From Agrobacterium rubi TR3 = NBRC 13261 (lineage in GTDB: Bacteria > Pseudomonadota > Alphaproteobacteria > Rhizobiales > Rhizobiaceae), in contig NZ_BBJU01000034.1 of the NCBI RefSeq assembly GCF_000739935.1, forward strand, positions 1 through 45,237: DNA of 45,237 nucleotides. Direction: 5' to 3'. The position numbers and the translations under genes were made by a program. The notes under the pieces are model-generated. The model searched no databases. It had not been told where the DNA came from and saw nothing but the letters and a program-made list of their open reading frames with translations. Position 1 is the first letter of the stretch. Every line of letters starts with the position of its first letter. Positions 40,749-45,237 of the stretch are shown here, in pieces.

Positions 40749-42161
40749 TTGTTTGATGGTTTCAGTGCGGAGCTTCTGGCGCGCATACAGTTTGCGTTTA
40801 CAGTTTCCTTCCACTTTATCTTCCCGGCCTTCTCAATCGGCACCGCCAGCTATCTTGCGGTGCTGAATGCGCTGTGGCTGTGGAAGCGTGACCCGGTCTA
40901 TCTGAAGCTCTTCGAATACTGGAAACCGATCTTTGCCATCACCTTCGGCATGGGTGTCGTGTCCGGTATCGTGATGAGCTATCAGTTCGGCACGAACTGG
41001 GCGGTGTTTTCCGACAAGGTAGGGCCGGTGATTGGCCCGCTCATGGGCTATGAGGTTTTGACCGCGTTTTTTCTCGAGGCCGGATTTTTGGGCATTGCCT
41101 TGTTCGGACGCAAACGCGTGGGCGATGGCCTGCATATGTTTGCCGTTGCCATGGTCGCCGTTGGTACACTCATCTCCGCCACATGGATATTGTCGGCCAA
41201 CAGCTGGATGCAGACACCGCAGGGTTTCACCATTGGTGAGAACGGGCAGTTTCTGCCCGCGGACTGGTGGAAGATCATCTTCAACCCGTCCTTTCCCTAT
41301 CGCCTCGTTCACACCGTGCTGGCGGCATTCTTGACCACGGCTTTTGGCGTTGGCGCTGTCGGCGCTTATCACCTGTTGCGAGACAAGAGCAATCGGCAGG
41401 CACGGGTCATGTTTTCCATGGCGATGTGGATGGCAGCATTTGTCACGCCAATTCAGATTTTCGTTGGGGACCTCCACGGCATCAACACGCTGGAGCATCA
41501 GCCAGCCAAGATCGCAGCGATGGAGGGGCATTATGAAACGCATCGTGGCGCGCCGCTGATTCTCTTCGGTATTCCGGACGATGAGGCGGAGGAAACGAAA
41601 TACGCAGTCGAAATACCGAGGCTGGGATCACTGATCCTGACCCATACGCTGGATGGCGAAATCAAGGGTCTCAAAGAGTGGAATAAAAGCGACCGCCCTA
41701 GGGCGCTGATCCCGTTCATCACCTTCCGCGTCATGGTCGGGCTTGGCGTGCTGATGCTGCTTGTTGGCCTTTGGTCACTTTGGGCGCGGTGGAGAGACTG
41801 TCTCTATGACAATCTCCTGCTTCACAGAGCCGCTGTCCTGATGGGGCCATCTGGGTTCGTTGCGGTGCTTGCGGGTTGGTACACGACCGAAGTGGGCCGC
41901 CAACCCTATACTGTCTATGGCCTATTGCGCACGTCCGATAGCCTCTCACCCGTCGCAGCACCCGCCGTCGGCGCGTCGCTCGTCGCTTTTATCATCGTCT
42001 ACTTTCTGGTGTTCGGGTCTGGCGTGTTTTATCTGCTGCGGCTGATGCGACGCACACCCGTGCTTGATGAGGATCATGAGTTGGATCACGCCCCAACCCG
42101 CACCGCGGGGATAACGCCTGGTCCCACGCAGAGCCTTTCTGGAGGCCATCATGATGTTTGA
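40749..42161 (+). CDS. cioA: Cytochrome bd-type quinol oxidase subunit I, cyanide-insensitive type
   Basis: A subunit I of about 470 residues. Conserved heme parts are visible: His22 (RIQFAFTVSFHFIFPA), the His in FPYRLVHTVLAAFL, the Met in TFRVMVGLGVLML, and GWYTTEVGRQPYTVYGLLRT. The Q-loop region between the middle helices (VGDLHGINTLEHQPAKIAAM, then about 50 residues) is short, as in CIO/bd-II-like enzymes and unlike E. coli CydA. The TTG at 40749 has GGAGG at 5-nt spacing; an ATG at 40737 would add four residues. It oxidises quinol and reduces O2 at the inner membrane. It overlaps cioB by 11 nt. Confidence 0.93.
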   Translation: MFDGFSAELLARIQFAFTVSFHFIFPAFSIGTASYLAVLNALWLWKRDPVYLKLFEYWKPIFAITFGMGVVSGIVMSYQFGTNWAVFSDKVGPVIGPLMGYEVLTAFFLEAGFLGIALFGRKRVGDGLHMFAVAMVAVGTLISATWILSANSWMQTPQGFTIGENGQFLPADWWKIIFNPSFPYRLVHTVLAAFLTTAFGVGAVGAYHLLRDKSNRQARVMFSMAMWMAAFVTPIQIFVGDLHGINTLEHQPAKIAAMEGHYETHRGAPLILFGIPDDEAEETKYAVEIPRLGSLILTHTLDGEIKGLKEWNKSDRPRALIPFITFRVMVGLGVLMLLVGLWSLWARWRDCLYDNLLLHRAAVLMGPSGFVAVLAGWYTTEVGRQPYTVYGLLRTSDSLSPVAAPAVGASLVAFIIVYFLVFGSGVFYLLRLMRRTPVLDEDHELDHAPTRTAGITPGPTQSLSGGHHDV

Positions 42162-43155
42162 TCTTGCGTTTATCTGGGCAGCCATCATCGCCTTCGCTGT
42201 GCTGGCCTACGTCATCCTCGATGGCTTCGATCTCGGCATCGGCATCCTGTTTCCGTTTTTCCCTAAGAGGCATGACCGGGACGTCATGACGAATTCCATC
42301 GCTCCTGTCTGGGATGGAAACGAAACATGGCTGGTGCTGGGCGGTGGCGGGTTGATGGCTGTCTTTCCTGTTGCCTATGCCACGGTACTGCCCGCCCTTT
42401 ACATGCCTATCATCCTCATGTTGCTGGGGTTGATCTTTCGCGGCGTTGCGTTCGAGTTTCGCTGGCGAACGACGCGCGGCAGCATCTGGTGGGATTGGGG
42501 CTTTTGCATCGGCTCGACAATCGCCGCCATGATGCAGGGAATCGCTCTGGGCGCTCTAGTTCAAGGCATCCAAATCACCAACCGCGCCTATTCCGGCGGG
42601 TGGTGGGACTGGCTGACGCCATTCAGCATCACAACCGGACTGGCCGTTGTCGTGGGTTACGCGTTGCTGGGTGCAACTTGGCTCAACCTGAAAACAATTG
42701 GCGAATTGCAGGCACGTGCAAGAAAGATTGCCATGGTGGCTGCAGCCGGTACGCTTGCACTCATCGGCGCGGTCAGTCTCTGGACACCATTCATCAACCG
42801 CGTTTATTTCGAGCGCTGGTTCGGCTGGCCCACAGCATTTTTCTCTGCCTTTGTGCCGCTGCTGGTCGCGGTATGCGCAGCAGCACTCTGGCAAGGCTTG
42901 AGGCAGGACAAACACCTCCAGCCGTTTCTGGCCGCGCTTGGCATCTTCGTCATCTGCTTCGCAGGTCTCGGTGTCAGCTTCTATCCCTATATCGTACCGG
43001 GAGCATTGACGATATGGGAGGCTGCCGCACCAGATAGCTCTCTGGCGTTCCTGCTGCTGGGTGCAAGCGTGCTGATACCCATTATTCTAGGTTACACGGG
43101 ATATGCCTACTGGGTCTTTCGTGGCAAGATCGATCCCGACGAAGGCTACCACTGA
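42151..43155 (+). CDS. cioB: Cytochrome bd-type quinol oxidase subunit II
   Basis: A 334-residue subunit with eight or nine helices. The start MMFDLAFIWAAIIAFAVLAY then VILDGFDLGIGILFPF, and NSIAPVWDGNETWLVLGGGG, are family signatures; the end YAYWVFRGKIDPDEGYH is also typical. GGAGG lies 6 nt before the ATG. It completes the oxidase with cioA. Its stop overlaps the DUF2474 start (TGATG). A degraded copy of its last 17 codons occurs at 28195. Confidence 0.95.
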   Translation: MMFDLAFIWAAIIAFAVLAYVILDGFDLGIGILFPFFPKRHDRDVMTNSIAPVWDGNETWLVLGGGGLMAVFPVAYATVLPALYMPIILMLLGLIFRGVAFEFRWRTTRGSIWWDWGFCIGSTIAAMMQGIALGALVQGIQITNRAYSGGWWDWLTPFSITTGLAVVVGYALLGATWLNLKTIGELQARARKIAMVAAAGTLALIGAVSLWTPFINRVYFERWFGWPTAFFSAFVPLLVAVCAAALWQGLRQDKHLQPFLAALGIFVICFAGLGVSFYPYIVPGALTIWEAAAPDSSLAFLLLGASVLIPIILGYTGYAYWVFRGKIDPDEGYH

Positions 43156-43265
43156 TGCCAGAAACTCTCTTCAAACGATTTTTGTGGTTCGTCGGCCTCT
43201 GGTTTGCGAGCGTGCTCGTTCTTTTCGTCGTCGCATACGTAATCCGGCTGATGATCTTGGGATAG
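43155..43265 (+). CDS. DUF2474 small membrane subunit of the CIO oxidase
   Basis: A 36-residue protein with one membrane helix, FVGLWFASVLVLFVVAYVI, after a short basic N-terminus (MPETLFKRF), ending RLMILG. This is the DUF2474 family, small proteins found after cioB. They are thought to play a role like CydX in assembly or stability; that is by analogy. The ATG overlaps the cioB stop (TGATG), so translation is coupled. A degraded relative lies at 28248-28379. Confidence 0.9.
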   Translation: MPETLFKRFLWFVGLWFASVLVLFVVAYVIRLMILG

Positions 43266-43281
43266 ACCAGTCTGGCCCTTC

Positions 43282-43301
43282 GCCTTGAACGGATTCGATC
43301 C
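43282..43301 (+). repeat. T-arm-like intergenic repeat, copy 6
   Basis: GCCTTGAACGGATTCGATCC, 17 nt after the DUF2474 stop. It is similar to copy 5 after the cio fossil at 28373. No tRNA fold is found. Confidence 0.6.
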
Positions 43302-43361
43302 AATGGCACGCTCGCCAAATGAACTAAGCCTCTGAAAAGAGGGCGTAACGCCTATTTATGG

Positions 43362-43635
43362 AATTTGAGGGAGTGCTCCCAGGCTGGAAGCCGTGCGGTG
43401 GGACTTGAGATAGGTTAGATCAATCATGACGGTCTAGTGTTCTGCAGCTTCAGGCACCGCCAGGCCGTCATCATCTGGATAAAAACGCCCTTGTCTCTCC
43501 AGCGGTTATACAGCGTTTTCGCCGGGCCGTATTCCTTCGGCGCATTGCACCACCGGAGCCCGTTGCGATTGACGAAAATGATGCCGATCACAACGCGACA
43601 CGGCGTAGCGGTCTCGCCACGCGCCTTCTTACATA
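43362..43635 (-). mobile_element. IS5-family transposase relic
   Basis: The minus strand encodes the N-terminal half of an IS5-type transposase: GIIFVNRNGLRWCNAPKEYG then PAKTLYNRWRDKGVFIQMM. After a frame break, TVMIDLTYLKSHRTASSLG follows. In intact relatives these parts are continuous (VNRNGLRWCNAPKEYGPxKTLYNRWxRWxxxGVFxRMM...VMIDATYLKAHRTASSL). The DDE Asp in MIDLT is present but the rest of the catalytic domain is missing. No terminal repeats are seen. It lies between cioB-DUF2474 and the ATPase gene. Confidence 0.8.
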
Positions 43636-43645
43636 GATAAAATTA

Positions 43646-43686
43646 TCCTTGCAATTGCGGAATATAAATCCATAAATACAAGGATG
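43646..43686. promoter_or_regulatory. Inverted repeat spanning the ATPase start codon
   Basis: ATCCTTG (about 43646-43652) and CAAGGAT (43679-43685) are exact inverted copies, the second running into the ATG at 43684. It could be an operator or a translation-blocking hairpin. There is no space for a normal ribosome site. Confidence 0.4.
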
Positions 43687-44847
43687 ATTGAGCGAAGAAT
43701 TGAAGCTGAACTTCAGCATCTGGTAAACGAAAGCCCTGCGGTTGCGCTTTTGGGCCCTCGTCAGGTCGGTAAAACCACATTAGCGATCAATATTGGCGAA
43801 ACCCGGCCCTCCATTTATCTTGATTTGGAATCGGAAGCAGACCGGGCCAAACTGTCGGAGCCGGAGCTCTATCTTGCAACCCACGGCGACAAGCTGGTTA
43901 TCCTTGACGAAGTTCATCGTCTTCCAAACGTGTTTCAGACACTGCGGGGCCTAATTGATCGCAACCGACGCGCCGGACGGCGAACCGGCCAATTTTTACT
44001 GCTTGGATCCGCTTCAATCGATCTCCTCAAACAATCTGGGGAATCGCTGGCTGGCCGCATTGCCTATCTTGAAATGCAGCCTGTTGATGGATTGGAAGTG
44101 CCAGAAGAGGCGCTCGAAAGACTTTGGCTACGGGGTGGTTTTCCCGATAGTTTCCTCGCTTACAGCGATCGTGGAAGTCTGCGCTGGCGGCAGGATTTCA
44201 TTCGCACCTATCTCGAACGAGATATTCCGCTTCTTGGGCCGCGCATCCCCGCCGAGACGCTGAGGCGGTTCTGGACTATGCTGGCGCACCACCAGTCCGG
44301 TCTCCTTAACGCAGCCGAACTCGCCCGCTCCCTGGGGGTAGATGGCAAGACCATCGCTTCTTACCTCGATCTTCTTGTCGACCTGCTACTGGTGCGTCGT
44401 CTCGAACCCTGGCATGCCAATGTCGGCAAGCGATTGGTCAAATCACCAAAAGTCTATGTCAGGGATAGCGGCATTGCCCATGCGTTGCTTGGGCTCGGAA
44501 GCGCTGAACAACTACTTGGTCATCCAATTGTCGGCTCCAGTTGGGAAGGCTTCGTGATCGAAACACTGATCGCGTCCTCACCTCATGGCACTGCAGCCAA
44601 CTTCTACCGTACAGCTGCCGGAGCCGAAATCGATCTCCTGCTGACCCCTCCAGGTGAAAAGCCTTGGGCGATAGAGATCAAGCGAAGCCTTACGCCGAAA
44701 CTCGAAAAAGGGTTTTATCATGCCTGCGAGGATTTGCAGCCGCAAAAACGGATCGTTATATATCCTGGTCGAGAGTCCTTCCCTCTTCCGAACGGTGTAA
44801 CGGTAATGGCCCTCTCTACCGCAGGTCGCCTATTGCTTGACCGATAG
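43684..44847 (+). CDS. AAA-family ATPase with DUF4143 domain
   Basis: A 387-residue protein. The P-loop is LLGPRQVGKTTLAI (about 22-35) and Walker B is KLVILDEVHRLPNVF, followed by LLLGSASIDLLKQSGESLAG. A winged-helix-like segment reads LNAAELARSLGVDGKTIASY. The C-terminal DUF4143 domain has the nuclease-like features SSWEGFVIETLIAS, GAEIDLLL and WAIEIKRSL. The family is common in bacteria but has no established role; members are suspected in stress or defence. The start codon overlaps an inverted repeat and has no normal ribosome site. Confidence 0.88.
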   Translation: MIERRIEAELQHLVNESPAVALLGPRQVGKTTLAINIGETRPSIYLDLESEADRAKLSEPELYLATHGDKLVILDEVHRLPNVFQTLRGLIDRNRRAGRRTGQFLLLGSASIDLLKQSGESLAGRIAYLEMQPVDGLEVPEEALERLWLRGGFPDSFLAYSDRGSLRWRQDFIRTYLERDIPLLGPRIPAETLRRFWTMLAHHQSGLLNAAELARSLGVDGKTIASYLDLLVDLLLVRRLEPWHANVGKRLVKSPKVYVRDSGIAHALLGLGSAEQLLGHPIVGSSWEGFVIETLIASSPHGTAANFYRTAAGAEIDLLLTPPGEKPWAIEIKRSLTPKLEKGFYHACEDLQPQKRIVIYPGRESFPLPNGVTVMALSTAGRLLLDR

Positions 44848-44917
44848 CCAAATTCTCGCTGATGGGTAAAGCGTGCGGGCCAGCGTAACTCCTCGACACT
44901 GGTTTTCTATAAGCGTC

Positions 44918-44945
44918 CGATAATGCGACATGTTGCGCATTATCG
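44918..44945. other. Perfect 10+8+10 palindrome, possible recombinase core site
   Basis: CGATAATGCG, 8 nt (ACATGTTG), then CGCATTATCG. Arms of about 10 bp around an 8-nt spacer match the layout of tyrosine-recombinase core sites (compare the core upstream of tnpI in Tn4430). It ends 3 nt before the ATG of the broken recombinase gene, so it could also be an operator. Confidence 0.55.
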
Positions 44946-44948
44946 AGA

Positions 44949-45220
44949 ATGGCCCAAATCATCGAGCAAAAACAGCGAAATCGCGTCAAGGAGACCTCAG
45001 CGCCATCTCTCAGAAGGTCTTCTGGCGCTGATGTTTCCGGGCCGGGGGTGCTATACGATAGCCCCTTCCCTCTATAGCCGTTGAGGATTCGACGTCTGCC
45101 CACCTCATAGGCCTCGCCGATCCCGCCCGGGGTTATGTCGAAGCCGCCAGTTCCGCCAATACCCGCAAGGCTTATGCATCGAGCTCTACAGGACGCCCAA
45201 ACAGCGCTCCGGCTCATTGA
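44949..45220 (+). pseudogene. Tyrosine recombinase (XerC/integrase-like) relic, N-terminal
   Basis: Two frames give the N-terminus of a site-specific integrase. The ATG at 44949 opens MAQIIEQKQRNRVKETSAPS..., VLYDSPFPL and stops at 45075. One base off, the next frame continues IAVEDSTSAHLIGLADPARG, YVEAASSANTRKAYAS, the SAM-like core-binding opening of integrases (relatives: ARGYVEAASSANTRRAYASDW). After AYAS homology is lost and a TGA follows at 45218. So a one-base deletion and a truncation inactivate it. The catalytic domain is absent from the window; the sequence ends 17 nt later, so more relic may lie beyond. Confidence 0.7.
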
Positions 45221-45237
45221 CGGATGGATTGAGGATT

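Noticed and set aside
40833..41543. A 236-codon open frame on the minus strand
   Set aside because: It is antisense to cioA and rich in His and Arg, as expected of a mirror frame.
43270..43340. Possible tRNA gene after the DUF2474 gene
   Set aside because: Only the GATTCGATCC core resembles a tRNA; the arms do not fold.
44816..45217. A 133-codon open frame on the minus strand
   Set aside because: The opposite strand carries a recombinase N-terminus with clear homology; this frame has no domain.
1..45237. CRISPR array
   Set aside because: No regularly spaced direct repeats were found; the six repeat copies are kilobases apart.

Overview
The window looks like an accessory, gene-exchange-prone stretch of an alphaproteobacterium, most likely of the order Hyphomicrobiales (Rhizobiaceae/Brucellaceae type). 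The evidence is the style of the proteins (a SigF/NrsF pair with a membrane molybdopterin oxidoreductase, a cioAB-DUF2474 oxidase, LysR- and TetR-paired oxidoreductases) and the moderate GC content. This placement is inference; no rRNA or marker gene is present. I see no rRNA, no convincing tRNA and no CRISPR array.

Layout. 0.3-6.1 kb: a cold-shock protein, a TetR regulator divergent from a small ABM-like protein and a ketopantoate-reductase-like gene, a Tat-exported metallo-beta-lactamase-fold enzyme divergent from a LysR regulator, and an SDR dehydrogenase. 6.2-8.6 kb: gene debris (MFS and TetR relics, a frameshifted DUF2513 gene) around two toxin-antitoxin pairs with related ParE-like toxins. 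8.8-11.1 kb: a 771-residue protein with tyrosine-recombinase residues at its C-terminus. 11.3-15.4 kb: an ECF SigF/NrsF module divergent from a methionine-rich MXKDX protein, a cytochrome b and a molybdopterin oxidoreductase; two matching ECF-type promoters lie between the arms. 15.6-17.5 kb: a chemoreceptor. 17.7-26.4 kb: an iron-siderophore cell-surface-signalling operon (fecI, fecR, STN-containing TonB receptor, fhuD-, fhuB- and fhuC-like) plus a second receptor relic.

26.9-30.4 kb: VapBC, a VOC protein, a fossil of the 3' end of a cio operon, an NmrA-like gene broken by an in-frame TAG, an NTF2-like protein and a divergent TetR regulator with a palindromic operator. 30.5-34.2 kb: a flavin/2Fe-2S fusion oxidoreductase and a GST, divergent from a LysR regulator. 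34.3-39.9 kb: an IS3 relic, a DUF1348/TetR operon behind a long palindrome, and a TetR regulator divergent from a saccharopine-dehydrogenase-like / epoxide-hydrolase-like / ankyrin operon. 40.2-43.3 kb: the cyanide-insensitive type bd oxidase cioAB with a 36-residue DUF2474 subunit. 43.3-45.2 kb: an IS5 relic, an AAA/DUF4143 ATPase, and a broken tyrosine recombinase preceded by a perfect 10+8+10 palindrome.

How it fits together: the window is a mosaic of small self-regulated modules, many built as a regulator divergent from its redox or detoxification target, separated by debris. A short repeat, GCCTTGAAAGGRWTCGAAC on the + strand, recurs six times at module ends. On the other strand it resembles a tRNA T-arm. 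One copy follows the live cio operon and another follows its fossil. The least-explained items are this repeat family, the cio fossil, the long HTH/recombinase protein and the recombinase relic with its palindrome.
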